This document shows positions 36,397 to 49,600 of a DNA stretch of 64,000 nucleotides, piece by piece. Positions within the stretch are counted from its first letter, which is position 1. Each line of letters starts with the position of its first letter. The stretch is from positions 682,001-746,000 of the forward strand of contig JAQFWX010000001.1 in assembly GCA_027605045.1 (NCBI GenBank). Reading direction: 5' to 3'. A model generated the notes under the pieces. The model did no database searches, was not told the origin of the DNA, and saw nothing but the letters and a program-made list of their open reading frames with translations. This DNA is from Phallus indusiatus (taxonomy: Eukaryota > Basidiomycota > Agaricomycetes > Phallales > Phallaceae). A program made the translations under genes and the position numbers.

Positions 36397-37215
36397 TCAA
36401 GCATCTGGAAGTGTTTCACCAGGAGCGTTGACTTCATAGTACTTCTTCAGCCATTGTTCGGCCTCGTCATATTCCTCTAGGACTTTCGCGATGGTGACCT
36501 CGATATTCTCCAGCGCTTCCTTCACCGTCAGATCCTTGTCGGCCCCTTCGTCGCGTAAATTCCCGTAGTGCTGAATCTCTTCGCACGACTCGCGGACCTT
36601 TATGACACCCAACGCCGCGGAAGAGCCTTTCAAGAAGTGTCCAAGCGAAAACAGTTTCGTTAGGTCCCCAGCGTCCCTTTAAGAAATAAATTTTAATGTC
36701 TTTTCACCGGTAAATCATGTCAAAAAAAGTGACGACGAAAATCATACAATGCCGCTCTCATTTCTTCAAAAGTTTCCTTCGCTTGGTCGAAGTAGGCCCA
36801 GGCCATCCCAATCGAGAACTCGTGGTTGTTGGGTTCGTCTAGCTCGAGAATTTGAGCGAAAATTTCTTGGTCAATTATATCCTCTCGATCAAGTAGGGAT
36901 TTTGTCGAAACAGTTTCAACCGGAGCTGGTGTTATCTATATGTATATATAAGATAAATTCATTTGACGTCCAGAATCACTGGCTTTTGCTTGCACATTAA
37001 ACTCAACTCACCTCTTGCGTCACTTTGGTATCGGACGCAGACAATGATATACTGTGCTCCGGTGGCGATTTAGGCTCAGGTTTGGGAGGTTCCGATTGAG
37101 GCTTTGACTCGGAGGGAGCGGGTTTGGATGACTCTAGCCGCCCAGGAGATTCAGACGAGTCGGGCGAAACATCAGGAGAAATATTTGACTTATTGGCCCG
37201 CGTAGAAGTCGTCAT
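36397..37215 (-). CDS. YPD1: histidine-containing phosphotransfer protein (YPD1-type)
   Basis: Three exons: 37215-37012, 36935-36748 and 36676-36397; 223 aa, all phases close. The HPt domain spans about residues 85-210 with the phospho-accepting His144 in LGHFLKGSSAALG, which is the YPD1 motif. Before it come IIDQEIFAQILELDEP and MAWAYFDQAKETFEEM, and after it ESCEEIQHYG and an acidic C-terminal helix. YPD1 relays phosphate from hybrid histidine kinases to SSK1 and SKN7 response regulators in osmotic and oxidative stress signalling. The N-terminal 70 residues are Ser/Pro-rich and probably disordered, longer than in yeast. It is soluble and usually single-copy. Confidence 0.95.
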
Positions 37216-39725
37216 GAAGAAATAAGGAACAGACCTGAGATCTGTAGACAAGCCAGGGTAAAACTGAGCTGTTAGAAGCTTTGTATTGTCACCCCGCAGG
37301 CTTGACACCACCTGTCAGAGGGACTCAAAGAAAGGATTGCAATCCGACATTTCCATGCTTCTCGAGACAGACCCTCTTTTTATTGGACTATGACTCCATG
37401 AGACAATAGATCAATGAGGTCATTCCACTTCCCATCGATGGACAATTCTTTCATTTTCGAGAATATTCTGTCGCCGGGTGGCTGACATCAATTGAATCTC
37501 ATTGCCTAAAGTACTATCCGAATTCAGCAAATCACTGACTGCGTTCTGGATCGATATTCATTTCATAAACGCATGCTTTATATTAATCAAAAACATGCGC
37601 ACTGTTAAACAATCATGTGGGTTCATTGAATTCAACTACTTTGTTCAAAAAGTTCGGCCGGAAGTGCCAGTGGGTGCCTACATACGTATACACCTCCGAG
37701 GTGTGGGGCCATAAGGCTGAGCAATACGCAGTCCGCGGGGGATTGGTTCAGCCGCTGTCAATATGGTGTATGCTTGGTTAGAAGTAATATTACGAATGGC
37801 CTGGTTGAAATTTAGCACATGAACTTCGCATTCATTTTACACGATGCCTAAAATTAAAAACATCATGAATGGCTGTCTGTTTTCTTTATGTGTGTTTAAT
37901 CATGACGCAGGTTTGAGTTTCATTCATATGCACTCAAGACAGTGCCACTTGTAATATCGGTTTCTATTGGCTTCGAGGACCATTCACATGGCCATCGATT
38001 GAAATTAAAGTTTGCCTCCATTCGGTGGTGACGCAGTGATGAACAAAACTTTCATATTTGAATATCATGTACATATCATCTTTCACCTTCCTGGATGACT
38101 CAACGCTATGCGACCTGTCAGCAGCGAAGAGTTGCAACCGCCGATGGAACTTGTAAGTTGCCAAACAACCCAATCAATTCCGTACCAAAATAACTCCAAA
38201 CTGACGAAGATTCAGGTCATCATCACCCATTGGAACCCATTAATGGTGCCATTGTCCAAGAGTGCCGAAGTAGACCAGTTTCTTCCATGCTTCGAATTGG
38301 ACTCATCGCACGACACTGATTGGCGTAACAAAAATCTTCCGATAGCGGCTCCGATTTGAAACGTTTTCTGGCTTGTCTCAACGTATGTAGCGGAAGCTCG
38401 TAATTTGTAAGATTGATCTTCAAAAGTTCGGTTTGAGACGCTTCTAACGCGAAGAGGTCGTTATTAATCACTTATATAGGAAAACATCATGTCTTACCAA
38501 ACTTATTGCCAATTGCCAATTGCGAGACAGGTACGCGAAATTTAGAACTCGTGCGGGGAGTATCCTTGGAGCCGACATCTCAATTGACTCCCATCTGCTG
38601 GGCTGGGCTATGGTACATAGGTTTACAACATCCTGTACCGATAAGGCTTAGCATTTCAAGCAATGAGATCGATGAGATCGACATACAATTGGGATGTGAC
38701 AGACCGCGCTGTCACTTTAGACTGGTCCAGATATTGACGCAGGTGTGTAGCACGATTTCATACTACATAGTAGATAGAATATTCGGAGAGTACGTGTAGC
38801 TATCTATTACCTGGTATTGGTTTGGACTAGGCCTGGCTCCTCGGCGCTCAGCGCTCAGCCCCCTGGTGAAAATCAAATTATCAAGTGCATCGTCAAAGAG
38901 AATCTGGAATGAATTATACATCTACATTATGTAAATACTTACTCATTCGAATCGAAATAGCTAATATCTTTGAAAAGATAACACTCTTAGAAATCAACCA
39001 GAGATCGAAATCACATGGCAGGAAGCGAGGAGGATGAGCAATCCCACGAATGCCTGTTACATGTCACATGTCACACAGCCTATTTCCCACAGCCTTCTCC
39101 ACCCAACCACGTCGTCGATGTAGTTGAGAACAACATTGATGCACGTTCACGACCCTGCGCAGAAGCCCTATGAACGCTTAACAGGCCTATGTTCGCATAT
39201 TCAGGCACGAGTGAGATTTTTTATCAAACCTGCCTAATCCCTATCGAACCAGCTCGCCGGACAGACTTCTAAAACCTCGTTGTTGGTTTGGCGCTCTCAG
39301 CTGAAATCGAATTCGGCTGGAGCTGTGTGGTGTGTTAAGTGAGTGCCAATTACAAATAACGTGAACTTTAATAGAATAGACTATCAAATAGTCTAACAGG
39401 ATAACACACTAAACCGCATATGCGAATATCCGTCATCCGGCTGAAATACATTTGTTTCAGGGACCATTAAATGGCGATATTGAAGCATCATGGTGTCCAA
39501 ATCAAGTGTGGCCTGAGATTGCATCCGTGTGTGCAATCATCTGAAAGGCATCTAGAAGCCGTGATTGGGAAGAGCAGAAAATATATAATAAGCGTATTCC
39601 CTCGAATTAAGTTGAAACACACCGTACAGCTGGCTTGTCAGCCTTTCACACGATTTTCACAACCCATTATCTACTCCCTCTCTTAAATCTGACAGCACCC
39701 AAACATACCGACTGAATCGCAGACG
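37216..39725. other. gene-poor interval
   Basis: Only short frames. Minus-strand frames at 38223-38471 and 37964-38173 are open but I recognise no motif, and no clean splice joins them. A run of GCGCTCAGC words occurs at 38845-38860. The last few hundred bases should be the aldehyde dehydrogenase promoter. Confidence 0.4.
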
Positions 39726-41703
39726 ATGGCTACTACATTCTCATACGAATATAAAACCGAAACCTTTAACGGAACTGTCAATGTTCCCACCGGCATCTTT
39801 ATCAATAACCAATGGCGTGCTGGAAGTGACAACACTACCATTGAGTACGTCTGTTGAATATACATTTGAAGATGTGATAAGCTAAATCTTCCTCTCTCAG
39901 CCTCATCAATCCGGGTAAGCTCATTTCAATCCAAGATCTAGCGTTATACGCCTTTCACTAATGTGCTTCACTCAGCCAATGGCCAACTCTTAACCTCCAT
40001 ATCTGAAGGGACGGCTAAGGACGTTGACCTTGCAGTAGAAGCAGCTCAAAAGGCCTTCGACACCGTGTGGGGGCTTCATACACCCGCCAGCGAACGTGGA
40101 AGGCTACTGAACAAACTGGCCGATCTGATTGAAGCGAATACCGACGAATTTGCAGCATTAGAGAGTGTGAATAATGGTAGGTCATAAACTGCTAGAGTTT
40201 TTTTTTTTCGATGTCCAAGTTCACCCTGAGTTTCACTATTCAGGAAAGACGTTTATTCATGCAAAAATCCATGATGTTGCTGAAACAATTCGTGTCCTTC
40301 GATATTATGCTGGATGGGCGGATAAAAATCATGGTAAAGTTATGGAGACTAATGAGGGTGTACTGGGATATACTAGACACGAGCCTCTCGGGGTCGTCGG
40401 CCAGATTATACCATGGAATGGCCCACGTAAGCCATCTAAGATTTGTTTCTCAAATGCTTTTGACCGCATTTGCAACTTCTTTTAGTTCTCATGTTTGCCT
40501 GGAAGATTGGACCAGCGCTCGCGACCGGCAACACCATCGTACTAAAGCCGTCGGAGCTGACCCCTTTGACGGCGTGCAAGGCGGCCGAACTCAGTGTCCA
40601 AGCAGGGTTCCCGCCAGGCGTACTCAACATTGTTACCGGATATGGCAAGGTCGTCGGACATGCTATCAGTTCGCATCCCAACATTGAAAAAGTCGCTTTC
40701 ACGGGTAGCACACTTGTCGGACGCGAGATTTTGGTGCAAGCTGCTAAATCGAATTTGAAGAATGTCACACTTGAGCTCGGGGGGAAGAGTCCTAATATCA
40801 TTTTTGAGGATGCTGATTTGGACAAGGCTGTCTTTTGGGCTGCCATTGGTATTTTGTAAGTCTCCAAAAACCTTTGGGTGCCAGCTTTCTTAAGCTCATC
40901 ATTTTGGCGTACGATCGTAGCGCGAATCATGGTCAGGTTTGTTGCGCGGGGTCTCGGATCTTTGTTCAAGAATCGATATACGACAAATTTGAACCGAAAT
41001 TTGTGGCGGCCGCTAGAGCGATTAAATTAGGCAATCCATGGAATAAAGACACAACTCAAGGGCCGCAAATCTCGGAAGCACAATTTAACGCAAGTCTTCA
41101 TTATCTTCTCTCGCTTCCATATCCGATAACAATACGAAACAGCGTATCATGTCTTACATTGAGGGCGGAAAGGAGGCGGGTGCGAAAGTTATCACTGGAG
41201 GTACTAGACACGGCACCGAAGGCTACTTCATCGAGCCCACCGTCTTTGCGAACACAACAAGTGATATGCGTATTGTACGGGAAGAAATCTTTGGCCCAGT
41301 CGGTGTTTTAATCAAATTCAAAGATGAGGACGGTGAGATATCAATATATTAAACGCGGTACTTTTTTCAAAGATCCTGATCTTTCGGGTCTATACAGATG
41401 TCGTTAAAATCGCGAACGACACCCTATACGGTCTTGCAGCTGCCGTCTTCTCACAGAACATTAGCCGAGCGTTTTCAGTTGGTCATAGATTAAAAGCAGG
41501 CACCGTCTGGGTGAACTGTTACAATCAATTATTCCCACAAATGCCATTCGGTGGATTCAAGCAATCTGGGATTGGCAGAGAACTAGGGGAATATGCTCTC
41601 GCTAAGTAAGTCTATTTTTGAATTTCGAAATTAGGCGCATGTTTTTAATTTGATTATTCTTAGTTATACCGCTGTCAAATCTGTTATCGTAAGGCTTGAT
41701 TAA
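39726..41703 (+). CDS. aldehyde dehydrogenase (NAD(P)+)
   Basis: Nine exons: 39726-39844, 39901-39914 (14 nt), 39976-40176, 40244-40426, 40486-40855, 40921-41089, 41143-41332, 41398-41605, 41664-41703; 497 aa, the family's normal length. Seen motifs: [36 protein letters not shown] (cofactor site), [10 protein letters not shown] with the general-base Glu, GQVCCAGSR with catalytic Cys303, EEIFGPV, and [20 protein letters not shown]. It oxidises aldehydes to acids and is probably cytosolic, as no targeting signal is seen. The intron after 41089 starts with GC (GCAAGT) rather than GT; joining there restores [12 protein letters not shown], which fits the family. Confidence 0.96.
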
Positions 41704-43508
41704 ATTTAGAGGTCTAGATGTAACGTTAAGAGTAAATAATTATCCATATCCACAAGAAGCAATTACTGTATCATTTTGATAGGAAAAAAAAAACCGTTAT
41801 ACTTCTTTTTGGGCCGATTTGTTTTACAATGATAACATTTCGTGCTTACACGAGCGGGCGGCGGCCCATCAAAAAGCACATCGCATAATTTTTCTCCCAC
41901 CCCACAATTTGAATGTGCGCCCAAGAATCCAAACTTCTCTACTCAAATTTTGATTCCCCCCGCACTCCTCAAGACTGTTCATCGAATCGCAATAATTTTT
42001 CCGTTATTTTGACGTAATTTAACAGGGATAAACGAAGCCAAGCTGTATGGATTGCGACAAACTTCACACAGTAGGGCGGAGTATTGCAGGGATTCCAAGA
42101 CAATAGGTTTTCGGCATAGAAAACTCCCTGCACACGCGGGTGTCAATGGGGAATATAAACAACACACATACACATGTGGCGGGTCACTACATGATGACCT
42201 TTCCGTACAATTACTTGAAGAAATTGTTAAATCAGTTTTGAAAATTCGCACAAACGAGTCTCTTCGGCCTATGCTCTTTCGTCCCCTTTCACGTTTATTT
42301 AGGTACATGTGTTACGCTGGAGTTCAACATTCAGGCCTGACAGGTCTCAGGGTCCAGGATCAGCATGAATCTCGGAGATCCTCATCGAAGATATCGTATA
42401 ACAAGGGTCGCCGGGATAGATTGTCATTATCTCGATCTAAATTAAATCGGGGCCCCATGTGGACCTGCCTGAGAATGTCGCGACGGATCCTTTCAATTAA
42501 CGGGTCCTATAGTGTATATAGCTTGTAGCGGGGATTGTTCAGATGAAAGTATCCTTCTGTTCTCTTGATAAACTATGTACGAAGCCGCCAGTCGTTGGCG
42601 GCTTCCAGTTTAGAGTACCACCTAGCGTACAGCGTTGCTCCGACGGCATACCAAGTTTTCTCATTACTTTGAGGTTCAAAATATTTTGTAAAGACTCGGG
42701 TCACCGGGAACAAGAATTCATCCGTAACCGCGTAACCGGGTACTCCGCGGTGATCCTAGAGATTTTAGACTCCAGAACTCTCCAGAGTGGCTGGAAGATG
42801 TGGAGAACCACGGTGAACCTGACTTTGGCACTGTTTTGCTGATCGCAGGTTTATCATTATTAGTTAAGGAGCTCGCGCAACTATTTTAATTTGACGATAC
42901 TAATTTGGGTGGACGTCAATAGGAAATGATCAGCAAAGTGAAATGTCAAAACCATTCACTGCGCCATTCAGTATACACAGGCGATCTCCGGCTATTATAA
43001 TAAAACTTACATCGCCATAAAGAAACGTTGCAACTTGAAGTACTGTGAAGGCTGATCCTGGCTAGCTTCTAGCAGTACATTGAGGCATAATGCATATCGT
43101 GTACCTCCTAATCTACACCCTCCTATGCGCGCGATCATATTACAACTCCAGCATACCTTAACCTAATCGCCCACGACTGGCCCAACCATCAATACTGGAT
43201 AATTAATAATTCAGTGTCTCGGAATCGAGCGGAAAAGATTTACATCTTCCTCAAGCTTCTCCATTTTCACGAATTTCTCAACAGCTTTGACATGCGATTG
43301 AGAATTTCGGTGTCAAGCCCGAGCTACTACTTATATTAGGTCGCGATCGATGGCGTACTTATACAATCATACATGTAATTTGCAAAAGGCCTGACATTAT
43401 GCTTTCATATTAGCCATTTAAACCAAAGGCAACCAAAACTATTCGTCTGCGAACATGACAAGAAACATACAAATCGAACTACTTATACAGAAATTAGACA
43501 CAATTCAA
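41704..43508. other. gene-poor interval
   Basis: A 158-codon plus-strand frame at 42052-42528 has no motif and looks like chance. No repeats of note. Confidence 0.4.
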
Positions 43509-44606
43509 CTAGAGAGCGGAGATCCCTTCCTGCATTTGCATCCATCCACTGAGAGTGTCGCTGTAATTTGCGATCCCGCCTTTTCGAATCATTACAAGCA
43601 ATCCTCCGAGCAGCATAGCCAGTGATAGGAATCGAGTAATTGAGAAAGCTGGGAATATTCTTTGAGCTAGAGGAAGAGGCTTGCTATTCGCTAAGATACT
43701 TTCGTCCGGATCACCTTGCAGGAGACTTAGAATCCCTTCATTCAAGCGATAGGCGTGCCTGGTTTCATTAACGAGAGTCGCTTCGAAAGTGAAGATTAGG
43801 ATGAATCACTGAATATGGAAAAAAAAGGCTACCTTTTTTCTGCGGATCATCTCCGATGCTACTATTTAATCCATCTCGGAACCACTCCTTGATAGTCCGC
43901 ATATCTCCGATGGTAGCTTTACCTCCTCCTCCCAATTTTTCAAACTGGTACATTTGCACGCCTGATGTATCATCGTCGGACAAGTAAAACGTTTTCTGTA
44001 TATTGCGCTTGATGATTTGACCGCCGCTGAGATCACCAAGATACCGGATGTACGCGTGAGCCAACATTTTTGACGGATTGGGAGACGCGGCATGGATAGA
44101 TGTGATGTATTCCTTTGCTTCAGAAGGTAGCTCGCGAAGAAAGGATGCTGCAATAGGATGATCTCTCCATGCTGACTCTGGTGTTTGCAGAAGATAGGCG
44201 ATGTCAGCAGATATACCGGCTGTTCGAGAAAGTAGTCTGGGGTTGTACGTCGGTGAAATGATAGGATCGGAACTGTGTTTGTCGAGGGCATTCTCCATAG
44301 TGCTTATAACGAAAGGCGGGTCCGTTAAGTCAATGGACATATCATGAAACATACCATGAAGACCTACTCATAAACATGCCATAGGATAATCAGATAACGG
44401 ATGTAGCTTTCTTTAGACAATCTTCCATCAGCACCTGTTAAAAGTCTTGCACCAGGCCAATTTTGAGCTTTCTCATGGTTTGCTGCGGTCCCCGAGCGCA
44501 ACACAGCGACAACGCTTTGAGTATAATCTAAAACATCTGTAGTCTAGATTTATGTAAGTCCCTGCTGCGGACATTGTCGTAAAAAGCTTACAGAAGAGGT
44601 AGACAT
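43509..44606 (-). CDS. heme oxygenase (copy 2)
   Basis: Four exons: 44606-44592 (15 nt), 44543-44368, 44302-43833 and 43780-43509; about 310 aa. It is a paralogue of the gene at 11026-12141, with the same four-exon plan and the same intron phases (0, 2, 1). The heme oxygenase signature reads AHAYIRYLGDLSGGQ. The putative proximal His28 lies in AANHEKAQ. The blocks HSSDPIISPTYNPRLLSRT and IGDMRTIKEWFRDGLN match copy 1 closely. The C-terminal hydrophobic segment ITRFLSLAMLLGGLLVMI would anchor it in the ER. No key residue seems lost, so both copies are probably functional. Confidence 0.93.
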
Positions 44607-45980
44607 ACTACTAACGCAAGGTGACGTAGAAGAATTGGATAGTATGTTTTAGGTGCAAGGAGAAGGTGAAAAACAACATTAATTTAAGGCTAGTTGGTAG
44701 ATTATATACTGGTACGAGACTGTGCGCCACGGCTGTCTGTTTGTTTGGCAGTTTGGAACTTGCTTGGTCGTCGACATACAGAGCCATCGGAACGAACACG
44801 GCGAGCTTTCGGACTTTTCGAACTCAGAAAAGGCCGCTTCTTTCTTCGCGACCATCAATTACAATTCACTGCAGAGCCATCTTCAACATTGCTAAAGTAT
44901 CATTCTATATTACTTTGCGCGCGTAATTGATGAAACCACCTGTGCGGATTCACCAAAGCTATTCCCTCCTATTCAATGATTATTGCCAAGATATCCTCGA
45001 GCCTCGAAAACCCAAAGTGGCTATAGAAATGCAGAATTGACAAGCTCATCATTCTTCGTTCTCAAAACAGGGTAACACGTTGACGATACGCGCGTGTTTC
45101 ATTCGAATTATAATGAATAGGCAATAATTGAAGTAAAATTTTCCAGCCATCGCTTCTCCGAAGGAATCGTAAGCGGAGTTGTCATTGCCAATGAGTCTGA
45201 ATGCAACCACCAAGCTAACCGGTAATTGACATAATTTCATCTCCGTCACCAAATTTTATCTCGGGAGAGAACACAGGAGGGCGGGGCTTGCCTGCACTCG
45301 ATAGCACCGAGTATTACTGAGCTGTACTGAGCGGTGTTCGCCGATCGCAACTTCTTTTTCTCATTATTGAGAAATAAGCAACAGTCAGCTCGAATAAAAT
45401 ACCCATTTAAAATGACGCGACGAAGAGTCAAAGAGTGCGATCATCACGTAAATTTCCTGTTCGTGCTTCAAGTTCGCGATCGTGCGGCACACACGAACTC
45501 GCCGATTTGAACATGGAAATCGCTATCCCATACTTATGAATCTTAAAACACTAACTGGTCAGTGCATTGGCAACCTGGTAGGTACTCAATCGGAATATTA
45601 ATAAAACAATAGAAGAGAGCCGTGGTCACGTTTAATTTGGACTTTCATTGATAGATAGAAATGAACTTAGGGTCATCGTGACTTTTCATGTCCCTAGTTT
45701 TTAATACAAAAACAAATAGACGACACGGAAGAGCCTGAGAATGGTGGAGTACATTGGTTCGAGGTTTATAAAACAAAATTGACGAGGTACGACATCAAAA
45801 TAACAGAATGTAGCGCTCGAGTACTTACAATACATAAAATATATCCCTGGGAAATGCACTTTCGAGTACAGCATTTGGAGAATTGAAGTGACAAAGAAGT
45901 CTAACTCAATGCTAAGTAATTGATCATATTTCTCAATAGTCCCCGGGTCCTCCCCATTGATATCAGCGGCCCGCCGGATA
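44607..45980. other. spacer, no clear gene
   Basis: No gene seen. Short frames at 44666-44930 are not supported. The left end should be the promoter of heme oxygenase copy 2. Confidence 0.4.
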
Positions 45981-46300
45981 TCACCAGAGATTCCAATGGT
46001 GTACCATGATCATATTTCCAACTTCCTCCGCATGCCCTTCGTCAGGAGTAGCCATCTCTGCAAGGAAGGACTGGTGTACATGTTGTGAATCGAAGTTAGA
46101 CAAATGAAGTGACGGCAAGGGCGTATTGCTCTCCTCGATTTTGGCCGAACTGGGACGACGAAGATCAAGAGTAAAGCTAGCCACTAAGATTGATGCCAGA
46201 TTTAATGGGACAAGGGGTCAACAATAATACAAAAGTAGGGAACTGAATATCGACCTCACGCGTTTTGCATAGAAGTAAAACCAGCTAGAAGAAGGGAAGA
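45981..46300 (-). pseudogene. relic of a DUF6533-type gene (3' end only)
   Basis: The minus strand encodes SFTLDLRRPSSAKIEES, LHLSNF and QHVHQSFLAEMATPDEG, clearly related to the last exon of the three DUF6533 genes at 22.9-31.6 kb. Just upstream is AGFTSMQNA, matching the end of their penultimate exon. The DUF6533 core and the helices are not found in the sequence further upstream, so only the 3' part survives. It lies next to the 3' end of the GH92 gene, about 14 kb from the intact cluster. Confidence 0.6.
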
Positions 46301-46668
46301 CTAGTCGTTGAATTGATGAGTGAGCGTGTTCAAGTCATAATGGGTGACTGAAGAGTAAAAAGTTTACATTTCTGGGCCCAAACCTGAGAAAAAAGGATAA
46401 CAGTCTGTTGGTGAAGCCTAATTTGTTTTCGCCTGAGACATACCCACAGAATTCCCGTGTCGGTGACATTCAAGCTTATATTGGCTGAGAAGTTATCAGC
46501 ATGAAACAACATTGTGGGCTTTGACAGTCTCGAAATAAGTCGGTCATAAATTAATTCTAAATGACGGTATAAACAATATGATTAATGCAAAAATAATGTT
46601 TGCACCAAATATGAATAATGCTTTAGATCCTATAACTTTGATGTCGGATTCATTTGAGATAAACCTTT

Positions 46669-49600
46669 TCAATACTGTTTTCCCGAACTCTCGCTCTTCC
46701 TCTCGGGATCCGCCGCTAAAGGAGGCCCTAGTTGCATAATCGAACCGGGCAAAGCCTGTATGAAGAGAGCTTTACCGAACAAAATAGTGTTAGCTAGTTC
46801 AACACCCAAGAGCACGCACTCACCTTTTTTAAGTATCGTGAGAAGGGGTCGCGAACAGACACACCCGCGTTAGTGGCGTTCTGGACGGTTATTTCTGGCC
46901 CCCCTTTGTTCGATGTATTATTCGGCGTATTATTAAACCCTCCAGTGCTTAGACTAGGAGGCAAGTTGGCTTGTCCAGTGCCCCAAGAACTATCGGTGCT
47001 AGATCCCATTTCGAGCTCAAGAGTACCTCCATTAAGGAAGAACTCATGGGAAATCCAATTTTTAGTATAAGAGGTCCCGTTCAACTTGGCAGATTGGATG
47101 TAAATATTCTCAGACGAAAAGTTGTTGGAAATGATAGTGGCGGTAGCTCCGGTTGCTTGATTTTGGAAGGTGATGTTAGGGAAGAATGGTCGGCTTAGTA
47201 GGTATGTGTCTTGTCCTGCTACAGGATAGAAGCCCAGGTGCGTCCAAACCACATATGCTATTCAAGTGGTTAAATATAACTGAAAAGAAAAAAATACTCG
47301 ACAAAAAAACGTACCACCCATAGCACCACTGTCATCGTTACCCGGCAAGCCGTTGGTGCTGTAAATAGTCGGGATAAACAATAGTAAACGACAATTCAAA
47401 AAAGGTAATTACGAGGTATTGAAGAACTGATTCAAAGTTGACATGACCCTATCGACCGTTTTAACTGGCTGGCCGACGTAATTATATAAGAATGTAGGGA
47501 CTATACAGAAATTAGCTTGATTATGATATGTAACTGATTCAAATTTGTACTTACGGAAACCCGGCTCATCACCTGTCGTTCAAACGAACGCAATTCAGCA
47601 TTATTAATTTGAAAAAGATGTGCCTACTTTACCAATGTCCTGGTAATAGATAAGCTAATGGTCATTTCTGGAAGGGGAATACTTTTCTTACGTGATATCC
47701 AGCGGCAAAGAAGGTATCCAAACGATTACTATTACAAATATTAGTATGGTGATTTTCATGGATAAGGACACGATCTAATTACCTAAACGTTTCCGGTCCG
47801 CCCATTAACCCCACCAACCTAGCCATATCATGTGGAACATAGAAACTATATTCCCAAGAACTGGCTTCGTAAAATTCACCACCGGAAGCGCTCTACCAAA
47901 TTAATGTAATAAGCATATATTACGATACGATGGAGAACAAGCCGTACCAGAAAGCAATCATCATGTCCGAAAACAGGACTGCAATGCGTGGGATTGAAGA
48001 CACCTCCGGTGTCGAATGACGGATTAATGAACCAGGATCCATTCGCGTTCCGGGGTTGTATGAAGCCGCTAAAACCGGTATTCGTTACATTGGGGTTCCA
48101 GAGGTTGACCCAGTCATTGGAAGCGTTGGTGTATTGGTCGTATAGATCCTGTCTTCCTAAGCCTCTTGCTATCAAAGCAATGCTGAAGTCGTTATACACG
48201 TATTCTAATAAACGAGATGCACTCCTGTGATAAAGGAAACGAATGAACCATTAGCTAAGTGGTCACGTGTAGCCTTCCAAGCCTTACCTCGTGTTCGGTC
48301 CCTCGTTTTGAGGATTATCGAGAGTATCATTGACAGGTACATAACCGTGAGTACTGCGCGCTTCAATACCACCACGACCCTGAACACTAAAGTCTCCTTC
48401 GACGGTCGCGTCTTTGATGACAGCCTCCAACCCGGTCTCCCAGTCAATGCCATTCACGATGTTCTTGACGAAAGAGTCGGACAGAACAGAGTCAGCATTT
48501 GAACCTCCTTGAGTCAAGCCTTTGTCTAGGGACATTCGACAGTCCGGTAGCCACCCGGTATGTCGGTAGATATCGATGAGAGCGCGGATTACTTCAGCTT
48601 GAGCGGTGGGTGCTACAATGGCCCAGAGAGGATGGACGACTCGGAAGGAATCCCTGCAGAATAGTTAGATATATTATAGACGTTGCTGAGTTGAGTAAGG
48701 GATATATACCATATGCAGTAGAAACTGTCGTAATATGGTTCAGTTGAAACCCAAAGGGGATTGTCGCCGGTTATGTTGGTGGGAGAGATGTGCGTGCGGT
48801 AAAGAGAGCTCCAAAAGAGCTGTTGTTCATCTTCGCTGACGCCAGTCGCATCAACAGTTATGGTACCTAAGACGTCGTTCCATGTGTTGCTAATGAGGAC
48901 GCATCAGTTATAACGATATACCAACAAGGCGAAACTCCGTACCGTGCTGCGGTCTTGATAGAATCGAAAGCAGTCAGATCGGGAATCTCTTCTTCTGCAT
49001 AAGCACAAGCCTTAGCCGTGCTTGTCCATGATATTCCCATTCGTACTCTGAGAACATTATCTGCCTCCGGCTTGAAGGACAAACCGAAACCAGAAGGAGC
49101 CTTTGTCAGAGAAGTGTTGAAACCTGATGCTGAAACGTTTTGGAGAGTGCCGTGATTTGAAAAAACAGCTTGTTGGAAAGCAGGGCCGTCGAAGCAAAAG
49201 AAGACTGTGTAGTTTCCTTTACCAAAAGAGGGCAGATATTCTCCGCTTCCAGTGATACGCGTTCCGTTGCTGGTGGTAGTTACGGTCGCAACACCGACAC
49301 CTTGAAAGCTACGTGAAAGGTCGGTTGTAACATCTAGTAGCAAGAGCTGATCAGTTGTCCCTTGGGGATAGGTAAACTGGTGTAGGGCAGCGTGCTGAGT
49401 GACAGTGACTTCAGCGGTTATGTTGTTATCTAAAGGAATGTTGACTACAAACAAGGGGTCAGTAATCAGGCATATCGAAAGCAAAGAGAGCGACTGACAG
49501 TAGCCTGGTGCTGCCGTTGGATTCCCGTGTTGGATACCACGAGTATCAGGATCAAAGTTGCAGTTCGCAAGATTGTTGTCAGCACAGTCTTGATCAGTCA

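Noticed and set aside
38223..38471. 82-codon minus-strand frame
   Set aside because: Not recognised and not joinable to neighbouring open stretches with good splice sites.
42052..42528. 158-codon plus-strand open frame
   Set aside because: No motif, Arg/Ser-rich throughout as expected from non-coding DNA, no neighbouring exon.
46557..46700. Possible transmembrane tail (IIFALIILFIPSF) for the GH92 protein
   Set aside because: Using that frame needs a phase the last donor does not give; the phase-consistent reading stops at 46669, and GH92 enzymes are normally secreted without a C-terminal anchor.
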